Shown here: positions 56,007 through 64,000 of the stretch, piece by piece
How positions within the stretch are numbered: the stretch's first letter is position 1
How the letters are laid out: each line of letters opens with the position of its first letter
Source of the DNA: M3007 sp031373665
GTDB lineage: Bacteria > Bacteroidota > Bacteroidia > Chitinophagales > Saprospiraceae
NCBI GenBank assembly: GCA_031373665.1
Contig: JANMMZ010000085.1
Span: 1-64,000, forward strand
Length of the DNA: 64,000 bases
Direction: 5' to 3'
The notes under the pieces: generated by a model
Databases searched by the model: none
What the model was told of the DNA's origin: nothing
Seen by the model: only the letters and a program-made list of their open reading frames with translations
Program-made: the position numbers and the translations under genes

Positions 56007-58871
56007 ATGTTACAATCTATTTATCTTTGCCAGCGCAGCAACCACCGCGCAGCAACCACCGCGCGTAGCTTTATTCTAGTTGCCCTTATGCTATCATTTC
56101 TTTGGGATTTAAATGGGCAGAGTTGCAATCCGCTCCCGACATTTAACAGGACATTTACCAATACAACGGTCACTACAGCCGCTACGTTCACATCGGAAAA
56201 TATTCGCATCACTGGGACGGTGAACTTCAATGCCAACATTACCTTGGCTTACTGTACTGTATTAATGGATCCTGGTGCCATTTTAAACATCAATAACGCT
56301 ACTTTTGGATTACTTTACGGTAGTAGAATATATGGGTGCGATGGCATGTGGAAGGCTATCAAGGTGAATGATAAAAGTTCGATTGTTTTTGAAAACAGTG
56401 TCATTCGTGATGGTCAGCAAGGGATTGTATTTGGGCCAAAATTTAACAATGAAAATACACGGATAACAGGGTGTTATTTCGGGCGCAATTCGTGTTCAAT
56501 CACTGCCAATCATTTGGACAATCTTACTTTTGCTGCTTTTACAGGGAATATTTTTAAAAGTAACATTAGTATGAGTGTTGATCCACCATTTCTTTCACCA
56601 CATATAATGGGTGTTACGCCTATCAACGCGATGAGATTGAACGACTGTACAGGTACTATTGGTACAAGTGGTGCAGTAAACAATATAGAATGGATGACTA
56701 CTGGTGTCAGAATAACCGGTGGTTCAAACATCACCATCAAAAATTGCGTTTTTAAAGACTGTGTAAGGCCAGACAATGAAAATAGTTTTTCGGTTGGAAT
56801 TCACTCCAGACATTCTTCACTGACCATGCAAAGCATTTTCAGCAATAATGTTAGCTGTTCCTTTGTCAATAACCATCGAGGGATCCGTTCAGAGCAAACC
56901 CAACAACTGATTATTCAAGATGCCTTATTTGACGGAAACACAAAATCTGATATTGAAGTCATAAACTCTACCAACCCATACAAGGTTGATATCAGTAGAA
57001 ATATTATGAAACTATTACCCCCTTCTGAGCAATCTATTTTATTAAACCGCGCAGCCAACACCGGCTCCACGGCAATCAATACCCGTATTCGAGGTAATGT
57101 TATGACGATGCCTACTGCTACGCTGCCCAGTTCGATACGAGTCATAAACATCACCACCCAACCAGGGGCTACTGATCGGGCAGTGATTGACGAAAACCAA
57201 ATCACCTGCCCGGGAGTAACAGTAACACAAGCAAGTGGCGCTGTGGATGGGATATGGGTATCTGGTGATGCGGATGGGTATCAATTGTCTGGCAATATCA
57301 TCAATTATGTTTTTGCTACGGCACCCACCTCTGATGTGACCAGTGTTGGTATTTCGATGCAAAATGTTGATGGAGTCAGTAATATAGTCGGCCCTGATAA
57401 TACGATCACGAGTACTCGTTTTCCCGGTCTGAACAGTCTCCGAGACTCTTGGCTGCGTTGTGGGATTCATACAGAAGGGTCACTGAATGTAGCCATATGC
57501 AAAAATGACGTCGATGATACCAGGCATAGTTACCATTTTATGAAAAATTGTGCCAACATTGAGTTCGGTCGCAATATCATTCAGGATGCCATTATTGGTT
57601 TAGAGGTTTGGGATCAAATACCAAATAACCACAATTATAGGATGAACCGATGGATAGGGGATTATTATTTTATACAGGCAGCGAATAATACTGCTCCTAA
57701 TGCTCAAAGTATAACATGGCAAGTTGATAACTCGAATGGAGACCCATATAGATTTAGACCACCCTCATTTAGTCCAGCCACATGGTTTGTTTCCCTTGCT
57801 AACGGCCAAACCTCTGGCACCCCCTTTTGTGATGCCGTTGTTCCTCCCCCCCTCCCCCCCGGTGGATTTGGAACACCCCCTACAGGTGACATGGTTCACC
57901 AGTTTTTGAACAACGAGTATGGAGCGATGAGTGCCGCCGCCGCCTGGGATTTTGAGCGCAATCTTTTATCTCAGATGATCCGATTCCCGGCCACTTTTGC
58001 AGGGAATACCGAGGCAGAACAATACTATGCCACCAAAGTGAATGGATTCCATTGGAAGTTTGCCAAAGCCGAGCGCCTGCTCCATGAGGCCGCAGTGATG
58101 ACTCCGACAGAGCAGGCAGGATTAAGTCAGGCATATACCAATCTACAATCACTGGCAGAGAGCCTGAATCAGATAGAAGTATGGGAAGGTGCAGACACCC
58201 TTACGATCAATCCAGCCTGGCAAACCTCTAAGACCAGCCTCTTAGAGCAGGTGAGTGGGCAACAGACACAACTAGAGACGCTGACTTCTTCCATCCTCTC
58301 CGCCCGATACGCCAAACTGGAACCTGCCCTGGAATTCATCAGATTGCTACCTCAAACCACCAGTTTGGAAACCAATTTCAGGACTTTACTTCTCCTCAAA
58401 GTTAAACAACAAATTCAATCCGATTGGACTGCTGCGGACAGTGTCTCCCTGCGTGCTATTGCTTACTCCTGCCCTGCCACAGGGGGCGAAGCGGTCACCA
58501 TCGCCAGGGAAATGCTTCCCTCCCCAGAGTCTTATAAATTTGGTCGGGAAGGATTTGATCCGTTGTGTGGTCAGGGTATCGGTGCTGGAGGTGAAGAGCG
58601 GGAAACGCCGGTGACACGACACCAACCTCACCCTGCATCCATTTGGCCCAATCCAGCCAATGATGTATTGGTAGTTGATTTTGGAGGGCATTCATTCTCA
58701 GGAATCTTAGAAATATTGAATGTATCCGGTACTGTCGTCAGTACAACCTCAGTAAAAGAAATGACTCAGGAAAGCCTGAACACCACAGGTCTTTCCAATG
58801 GGGTTTACTTCCTTCGGATGGTGGGTACTGGCCAACCAGCCCAGACCCATAAATTCACCATTCTTAAATAA
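56007..58871 (+). CDS. Secreted right-handed beta-helix protein with T9SS sorting domain
   Basis: 954 residues. An N-terminal signal (FILVALMLSFLWDLNGQ) is preceded by about 20 residues that may not be used. From about 60 to 550 the sequence has the parallel beta-helix pattern (ITGCYFGRNSCSITANHLDNLTF, VRITGGSNITIKNCVF, LIIQDALFDGNTKSDIEV). A helical region follows at about 630-800. The last ~75 residues (WPNPANDVLVVDF, LNVSGTVVS, LNTTGLSNGVYFLRM, HKFTILK) are a type A sorting domain that directs the protein through the type IX secretion system to the surface. Beta-helices often bind or cleave polysaccharides; no active site is recognised. Confidence 0.9.
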   Translation: MLQSIYLCQRSNHRAATTARSFILVALMLSFLWDLNGQSCNPLPTFNRTFTNTTVTTAATFTSENIRITGTVNFNANITLAYCTVLMDPGAILNINNATFGLLYGSRIYGCDGMWKAIKVNDKSSIVFENSVIRDGQQGIVFGPKFNNENTRITGCYFGRNSCSITANHLDNLTFAAFTGNIFKSNISMSVDPPFLSPHIMGVTPINAMRLNDCTGTIGTSGAVNNIEWMTTGVRITGGSNITIKNCVFKDCVRPDNENSFSVGIHSRHSSLTMQSIFSNNVSCSFVNNHRGIRSEQTQQLIIQDALFDGNTKSDIEVINSTNPYKVDISRNIMKLLPPSEQSILLNRAANTGSTAINTRIRGNVMTMPTATLPSSIRVINITTQPGATDRAVIDENQITCPGVTVTQASGAVDGIWVSGDADGYQLSGNIINYVFATAPTSDVTSVGISMQNVDGVSNIVGPDNTITSTRFPGLNSLRDSWLRCGIHTEGSLNVAICKNDVDDTRHSYHFMKNCANIEFGRNIIQDAIIGLEVWDQIPNNHNYRMNRWIGDYYFIQAANNTAPNAQSITWQVDNSNGDPYRFRPPSFSPATWFVSLANGQTSGTPFCDAVVPPPLPPGGFGTPPTGDMVHQFLNNEYGAMSAAAAWDFERNLLSQMIRFPATFAGNTEAEQYYATKVNGFHWKFAKAERLLHEAAVMTPTEQAGLSQAYTNLQSLAESLNQIEVWEGADTLTINPAWQTSKTSLLEQVSGQQTQLETLTSSILSARYAKLEPALEFIRLLPQTTSLETNFRTLLLLKVKQQIQSDWTAADSVSLRAIAYSCPATGGEAVTIAREMLPSPESYKFGREGFDPLCGQGIGAGGEERETPVTRHQPHPASIWPNPANDVLVVDFGGHSFSGILEILNVSGTVVSTTSVKEMTQESLNTTGLSNGVYFLRMVGTGQPAQTHKFTILK

Positions 58872-58891
58872 TCTTTCATCCCAACATAGTC

Positions 58892-58937
58892 TTGCCACGC
58901 CGCGCCCTGACAGAATGGTCAGGGAATGGCGTGGCAA
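58892..58937. other. Hairpin between two T9SS cargo genes
   Basis: TTGCCACGCC (58892-58901) pairs with GGCGTGGCAA (58928-58937), and CCCTGAC with GTCAGGG inside. No T-run follows, so it may be a processing or partial-termination site. Confidence 0.7.
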
Positions 58938-58969
58938 AACTATATATCAAACACAAAATGGCCTTTAAT

Positions 58970-60595
58970 ATGCAAAAAACACTAATATTGCTGCTTATAC
59001 TTTGTAATACCTCCTTACTATATAGCCAGGCCAAAAATGATTATACTTGGATACTGGGTTATCCAACATTAATACCCGGAATGCCCAATAACGAAGAGTT
59101 TGGAGGTATGTTTATGAAATTTACAGATAAGGGTTACACCGTCGAAAAGTTTGATATTTTCGGAGGTCCTATCTCCGCCGTAGCAAACGACGAGGGCGGC
59201 AACCTGCTTTTTTACACCAATGGTTGTTCCATATTTAATAAAGAACATAAATTGATGGAAAATGGAGATGAAATCAATCTGGGTGCGACTGATTATGAGT
59301 ACAACTGCGAAGAAAACATAGGAATATTTTATATACGCAGTGGAAATATGACCCTCCCTATGCCAGGCGATAATAAACGACATTTTCTCTTACATTTGAG
59401 ATTGATTGAAACCTCAGATACCAGTATCTATGATTTGGTAAATGACCGCTTTTACTTTTCTGAAATAGACATTCAGGCAAACAACGGTCTAGGCAGGGTG
59501 GTACAAAAAAACCAGACTCTGGTGGCTGACAGCCTGCACGACGCTGTTGCTGCGGTACGGCATGGAAACGGGCGCGATTGGTGGGTAGTGATGCCCAGGG
59601 GAAGAAACAGGGCTTTTTGGAAAATATTACTAACACCCGAAGGATTCCAGGAGCCGGTGTTACAGACCTTCGCACCCCCTTATTTTCCATATACGGTCAA
59701 ATATATAGTCCCTACCGATACGCCTCCACTCTATGAAGAAGAAGTGATCCCCGACGAGTATGGGCACGAGTGCTGGGGTGGGCAGGCTACCTTTTCTCCG
59801 GATGGTACTAAATACTGTCGGGTCATCAAAGCAGGAGAAGTAGAAATTTATGATTTTGACCGGTGTTCCGGGGAACTCACCCTTAGAAGGGCGTTTGCCC
59901 TGCCACCCTATATTAAGTACCCAAAAATACCTGTACAGGCCTGTGGATTAGCCGTATCTCCCAACAATAGATATTTATATTTTAACAATAATGAAGCCCT
60001 GTACCAATTTGATATTTGCGAAGAGCATATAGAAAATGGAGATTACGAACTGATTGCGGAATGGGATCGATATTTAGATGATGATTTTTTTGCGACTAAT
60101 TTTTTCCAGATGCGCAATGCCCCTGACGGAAAGATATATGTAAATCATTCAAATAGTACGCGCTATCTCCACGTCATACATGAACCCAACAAGGCTGGCC
60201 AAGCCTGCAATTTTGAGCAACGGGGAGTGACATTGCCACGATATTCTGCTTTTGTCATCAACTATTTTCCCAACTTCAATTTGTTTGATTTGAAAGACAG
60301 CCCTTGCGATTCCTTGGGCATTGATAATCCAAATCAATCATATTATACTTTTGAGCAATTCAGGGTATTTCCCAATCCTGCCAATCAGGAGGTATTGCTC
60401 TATGTCCCACAGTGCGAAGGCATTAGGATACAGGTATGGAATGTGGCTGGGCAACTAGTTAGAGAAATCCCCTTTATCGCTGGTATGGAAGCCTATCGCT
60501 TGGATGTATCTGACTGGGCAGCAGGGGCTTATATTATTGCGGCTTATATTGATGCGCGGGAGCCTATTATTCAGAAACTTATTGTGGTGCATTGA
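58970..60595 (+). CDS. Secreted propeller-like protein with T9SS sorting domain
   Basis: 541 residues from the ATG at 58970 (MQKTLILLLILCNTSLLYSQ), which gives a clean signal peptide; an ATG at 58958 is also possible, and a longer frame crosses the hairpin. The body (GGPISAVANDEGGNLLFYTNGCSIFN, WGGQATFSPDGTKYCRV, ACGLAVSPNNRYLYFNNNEALYQFD) has the repeated strand pattern of a beta-propeller, without a named family. The C-terminus (FRVFPNPANQEVLLYV, VWNVAGQLVREI, WAAGAYIIAAY) is a type A sorting domain. The protein probably works at the cell surface together with the preceding beta-helix protein. Confidence 0.85.
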   Translation: MQKTLILLLILCNTSLLYSQAKNDYTWILGYPTLIPGMPNNEEFGGMFMKFTDKGYTVEKFDIFGGPISAVANDEGGNLLFYTNGCSIFNKEHKLMENGDEINLGATDYEYNCEENIGIFYIRSGNMTLPMPGDNKRHFLLHLRLIETSDTSIYDLVNDRFYFSEIDIQANNGLGRVVQKNQTLVADSLHDAVAAVRHGNGRDWWVVMPRGRNRAFWKILLTPEGFQEPVLQTFAPPYFPYTVKYIVPTDTPPLYEEEVIPDEYGHECWGGQATFSPDGTKYCRVIKAGEVEIYDFDRCSGELTLRRAFALPPYIKYPKIPVQACGLAVSPNNRYLYFNNNEALYQFDICEEHIENGDYELIAEWDRYLDDDFFATNFFQMRNAPDGKIYVNHSNSTRYLHVIHEPNKAGQACNFEQRGVTLPRYSAFVINYFPNFNLFDLKDSPCDSLGIDNPNQSYYTFEQFRVFPNPANQEVLLYVPQCEGIRIQVWNVAGQLVREIPFIAGMEAYRLDVSDWAAGAYIIAAYIDAREPIIQKLIVVH

Positions 60596-60608
60596 GGGAG
60601 GGGGCATG

Positions 60609-60702
60609 ATAGCCCCCTCACACCCGCTCCCAAATTTGGGAGCGGGTGCGTGTTGCGCTTGAGCGATCCAATGATGATAGCCCCCTCACAACCGCTCCCA
60701 AA
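60609..60702. repeat. Palindrome and duplicated 3' end of the adjacent gene
   Basis: CACCCGCTCCCAAATTTGGGAGCGGGTG (60621-60648) is a perfect 28-bp palindrome. On the minus strand its downstream half reads IWERV-stop followed by GGGGGCTATC, a near copy of the true gene end at 60686 (IWERL-stop, GGGGGCTATC). It may end transcription of both converging genes. Confidence 0.8.
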
Positions 60703-63700
60703 TACGATGCTTCACTCCAGTATTCGTCTGTAGCCGAACAATATAAATACCTTGAGATAATTGCGCCGTATCTATAATCCATTGATCTTGGCCTTCTATA
60801 TTTAAAACATCTTGAGATGACACTACTTGACCCGTAACTGAGACAATACTAATGGTTGCTTGTGTGGTTTCTGGGCCGAAATAAGTCAAGATCAACCGAT
60901 CTTTACCCGGATTGGGCTGAATCTGGAATTGGAGATCATCTTGAGCAGGCGTACGCACACTTTCATTTAAATCGCCATTGTCACGACCCATTAGGTTAGC
61001 CGATAAAGCACACGGCGTTACAATTCCGGAACACAAAACCGTGGCAGTGGTATTAGAAACTGGATTGGGGTAACTATTGGACCAACAAAAGAATAACCTA
61101 AGCGTTTGGGTAGGGCCATTGGCGGCATTTACCTTCCACCGATAACTGGTATTGGTGATAAAGGCTAGGTTATAGTTGAAGGTCGCGGTATTAAGTGCCA
61201 CGTTGTTCAGGCTCGACATGTCTGTGCTGATTCCACCGGAAGGAAGACCACTGATGATGACCTCATCAGAGACGGTTACATTGGCCATCACAATTTCAAA
61301 ATAATAGTCACCTGCTGCGTTACACCCAACATTCGTATGAGGCCGACGCAAGAATGAGGCTATATTGGAGCAAAGCCCAGTAATTTGGATGGCAATAGAA
61401 GGGGTGTAAACATAGTCATTGCAAATGGTTCGCTTGGCTGCCCGCCTATAATAAGTGGTTTGGGTAAGTGCTGGTGGATCAAAAACAAGACCTGTTTCAT
61501 TAGAAATATCTACAAAGGTACTGTTATTAGAGGATTGTTGCCACTGATATACCACAACACCACCCGTTCCGCCACTAGCGGGCGTACTGCTTGCGATCAA
61601 ACCCGGATTAAATCCACTTGACCCGCTGGTTGGTACAGGTGCCACTATCTGGCCGGCTTGGGTAACATTGGTGCAGGCATTGCAAGCAACCAACTGAATA
61701 AAAGCGGGGTTTTTCCGAATGGTGGTTAAGGTAGTGGTGCCACACATAACGCCAGATGCTGATGAAAATACCTGTCCGGGCGAAGTGCTTTCCGCAAATA
61801 CCTGTGCATTGGTGGTGTTAACGCTATAACTACCCGGTAGTATTTCTGACCAAGTGATCGTTTTACTGATGGGTATATCCGTATTGATATCGGCATCGGT
61901 GGTTCGTTGTGGTGCCCAAAAGATCAGGTATGGATCAGTCCCATCACTTTTTGCGATCAAATATACAAAAGCATCTTGGTCTTCATACAATGCTTTGTAA
62001 AAGACATGGTTGTTGAATCGGTTTTTTAAATCCATCATACCATGCCATGATGGTTTGGGGGTGGCGCCGTGGGCTATAAATGGGGATGCCCAAGCACTAT
62101 TGTTAGGATTAGTACCTAACTTCCAGAACCCTGAACTTTGGAATAAACCACTATATGCGGCATCTGTAGCCTTCGAATGATCATAACCATTATAGAAAAA
62201 CACCTTGGAGAAGTGGTACCTACTGTGCAACATTAAGCCCCTGATTAAGTAAGCCGACTGGGTTTTTTCTCCAACTCCTGTATTCGGATTACTGTCAAAT
62301 CCGAACTCTGACGACCATAACTGTACATTGCTCAAAATGCCAGAACTGGCGTTCTTATTAGCATCTCGCCATCCTGCAAGATTTCGGATTTGGCGGGTTT
62401 CAGAACTGGGATTTTCTGGATAAGTCCACTGCAAGGTACCAGCACCAAGGCTATAAGGATGGCAATCAATAGCATCTAAATCTTTGAGCACTTCGCAATC
62501 GGCAACATTCAAGTAATCGCCAATAAAATCATGTCGCTCTAGCGATCCCCCGCAGTTTGAATAATCCCGGAGGGCCGAACCGCAATCATTTTCCTTGATG
62601 GCCTGAAATGCTCCAACCACCAACTTCATTTTCCACCCACCCAATGATTTTGCGCCATATTTTCCCACAAAAGCATTCCGTGCGCCTGTCAATAGGGCGT
62701 GGTAATCTGATTTTACTGGATAGTCCCATAGTTCGTTGCCTATCTGATAATTGTGTACCAGTATTTGGGCACTTGTGCCATTTGGTGGGGCATACTCGTC
62801 TATGAATTTTTTGGTATAGTTCTCAAAAGCGTTTCTTATACCCGCAGGTCCAGCATTAGACCATTCGCTTTCATTGTATATTTTTTCTTTCCAAGTGTAT
62901 GGGTAAAATAACAACTCCGTAGCGGCTGTGATATTCATAAAGCCATGCGTATTCCTATATATATTGTAAAGCCCTTTATTAAACGCAGTGAAGGCGGGGG
63001 TACCTTCCGGCGTGGTGTTTTTGGGCTTTATGGTTTGATTATAAAATGGCAAAATTTGATCTGCCCCCCAAGGATAAGGCACACTGTTCATCAGGCTAGT
63101 CAAGGTGGTCTTACTGTTGAAATCCTCATCCATCACATGAAAGTTCCTATACTGAGTAGTCAGTTGAGTGATCTGGTTGAAAGCCTCATTTTGAAACGCC
63201 CTAAATATCAGTCCGCCGTCATTGACGGCAATCATAGAACCGAGGTTAAAAGGACTTGGAGCATTATAATTGTTATTTATTTGTGCTATTTCAGTAGGGG
63301 TTAATTGCTTTCCAAAATTTTTATTGGCCAAACAAGATATCGCCTCCTGCGTAGTAAAAGTACTTGAAGGGGAGTAGGCACTGGTGCCCGACGGACATAT
63401 TGCTTGAGTTTGTACCTGATAAACCGTAGAAGGCTCCAGCGGTGGATTCAGCGTATATACGGGAGTGGTGATATTGGTGCCAGCGGTTATCCATCCGCCA
63501 CTGTTGCCCTGCCGGTACTGCACATGATACCCTGTGACACCGCTGGCCGCTGGTAACACGACCGTTGCATTGGTGCTGCCAGCAGTCACCGCAGGGGCAG
63601 ATGGGGTAGCGCACCCACCTATGTGGGCTATTACTTGTACGTACGTACTGGAGGTAGCGTTACAGTTGCTTTTTACTTCTACTTGATAAGTGCCTGATGG

Positions 63701-64000
63701 CAGACCTGCAATTGAAAATGGAGATGCCATTACCGATAACCCCCCCGCTGGGATCAACCAATCGCCCGATGTACCGGGGCGATACCTAATGGTGTGGGCT
63801 CCAGAAGATGACCAAGAAACAAGGATATTTGAAAGACCTGTACTTGCGGTCACTCCCGTAGGAGGGCTACACATCCCAGACCCATTTGAAGTCAAGTAAT
63901 GAACTGCCGTACCCCAATCAGAGAAACCAGTGCTACATTTGGATCGAATTTGAATCGTATAATTGGTATTTCTATTTAACCCACTTAACGTGTAAGGTGG
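60686..64000 (-). CDS. Surface protein with fn3 domains, glycoside-hydrolase-like TIM barrel and T9SS sorting domain, 5' end outside the window
   Basis: 1104 codons are visible and the frame stays open to the right edge. It begins with fibronectin type III domains (PPYTLSGLNRNTNYTIQIRSKC; PSGTYQVEVKSNC; STVYQVQTQAICPSGTSAYSP). From about 220 to 730 it resembles a clan GH-A TIM barrel: QIGNELWDYP has the NE of the acid/base and LWSSEFGFDS fits the nucleophile strand. Ig-like parts follow, then a type A sorting domain (QIQPNPGKDRLILTYFG, VTGQVVSS, LSQGIYIVRLQ). It is probably a surface enzyme or binder of a polysaccharide; family and substrate are not known. Confidence 0.85.
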   Translation of the reverse strand, partial: PPYTLSGLNRNTNYTIQIRSKCSTGFSDWGTAVHYLTSNGSGMCSPPTGVTASTGLSNILVSWSSSGAHTIRYRPGTSGDWLIPAGGLSVMASPFSIAGLPSGTYQVEVKSNCNATSSTYVQVIAHIGGCATPSAPAVTAGSTNATVVLPAASGVTGYHVQYRQGNSGGWITAGTNITTPVYTLNPPLEPSTVYQVQTQAICPSGTSAYSPSSTFTTQEAISCLANKNFGKQLTPTEIAQINNNYNAPSPFNLGSMIAVNDGGLIFRAFQNEAFNQITQLTTQYRNFHVMDEDFNSKTTLTSLMNSVPYPWGADQILPFYNQTIKPKNTTPEGTPAFTAFNKGLYNIYRNTHGFMNITAATELLFYPYTWKEKIYNESEWSNAGPAGIRNAFENYTKKFIDEYAPPNGTSAQILVHNYQIGNELWDYPVKSDYHALLTGARNAFVGKYGAKSLGGWKMKLVVGAFQAIKENDCGSALRDYSNCGGSLERHDFIGDYLNVADCEVLKDLDAIDCHPYSLGAGTLQWTYPENPSSETRQIRNLAGWRDANKNASSGILSNVQLWSSEFGFDSNPNTGVGEKTQSAYLIRGLMLHSRYHFSKVFFYNGYDHSKATDAAYSGLFQSSGFWKLGTNPNNSAWASPFIAHGATPKPSWHGMMDLKNRFNNHVFYKALYEDQDAFVYLIAKSDGTDPYLIFWAPQRTTDADINTDIPISKTITWSEILPGSYSVNTTNAQVFAESTSPGQVFSSASGVMCGTTTLTTIRKNPAFIQLVACNACTNVTQAGQIVAPVPTSGSSGFNPGLIASSTPASGGTGGVVVYQWQQSSNNSTFVDISNETGLVFDPPALTQTTYYRRAAKRTICNDYVYTPSIAIQITGLCSNIASFLRRPHTNVGCNAAGDYYFEIVMANVTVSDEVIISGLPSGGISTDMSSLNNVALNTATFNYNLAFITNTSYRWKVNAANGPTQTLRLFFCWSNSYPNPVSNTTATVLCSGIVTPCALSANLMGRDNGDLNESVRTPAQDDLQFQIQPNPGKDRLILTYFGPETTQATISIVSVTGQVVSSQDVLNIEGQDQWIIDTAQLSQGIYIVRLQTNTGVKHRIWERL

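Overview
The window looks like a chromosome segment of a Bacteroidota bacterium, probably of the Saprospira/Cytophaga type. Four things point there: promoters of the Bacteroidota form (TTG, about 20 bases, TAnnTTTG) in front of many genes; three secreted proteins ending in a type IX secretion (T9SS) sorting domain; a large set of ~800-residue FtsX/MacB-like permeases; and SUMF1-domain, VCBS/ASPIC-UnbV and DUF3810 proteins. The species cannot be fixed from this sequence alone.

Positions 1-34.4 kb hold a minus-strand array of eleven ~800-residue ABC-type permeases (the first cut by the left edge) and two decayed permease fragments. No ABC ATPase gene is present. The array is interrupted by a two-gene P-loop NTPase operon (5.4-9.1 kb), whose promoter lies between the arms of a perfect 23-bp inverted repeat and which ends next to a 75-nt palindrome, by a pair of secreted proteins (aspartyl-protease-like and lumazine-binding-like, 9.4-11.2 kb), and by one small outer-membrane-type protein (26.2-26.9 kb). 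Several permease genes are followed by extra copies of their own last six codons and stop, each linked through a 21-nt hairpin.

Positions 34.4-36.4 kb hold a putative small RNA and an orphan membrane-anchored gene flanked by integron-like half sites. Positions 36.4-44.3 kb form an AT-rich type I restriction-modification locus, hsdM-GxxExxY-hsdS-fic-four-helix-hsdR. It is full of palindromic repeat elements, several lying in frame inside hsdM and hsdS.

From 44.6 kb on come mostly housekeeping and surface genes: a propeller lipoprotein, a SUMF1-domain protein, histidine ammonia-lyase, two Skp/OmpH chaperones with their own promoters, a large VCBS/ASPIC-UnbV protein, a DUF3810 membrane protein, and three T9SS-exported proteins (beta-helix, propeller-like, and an fn3/glycoside-hydrolase-like protein running off the right edge). 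Two copies of a ~190-bp foldback element with compensating base changes sit in this part. Motifs and repeats were read by eye; no database search was possible.
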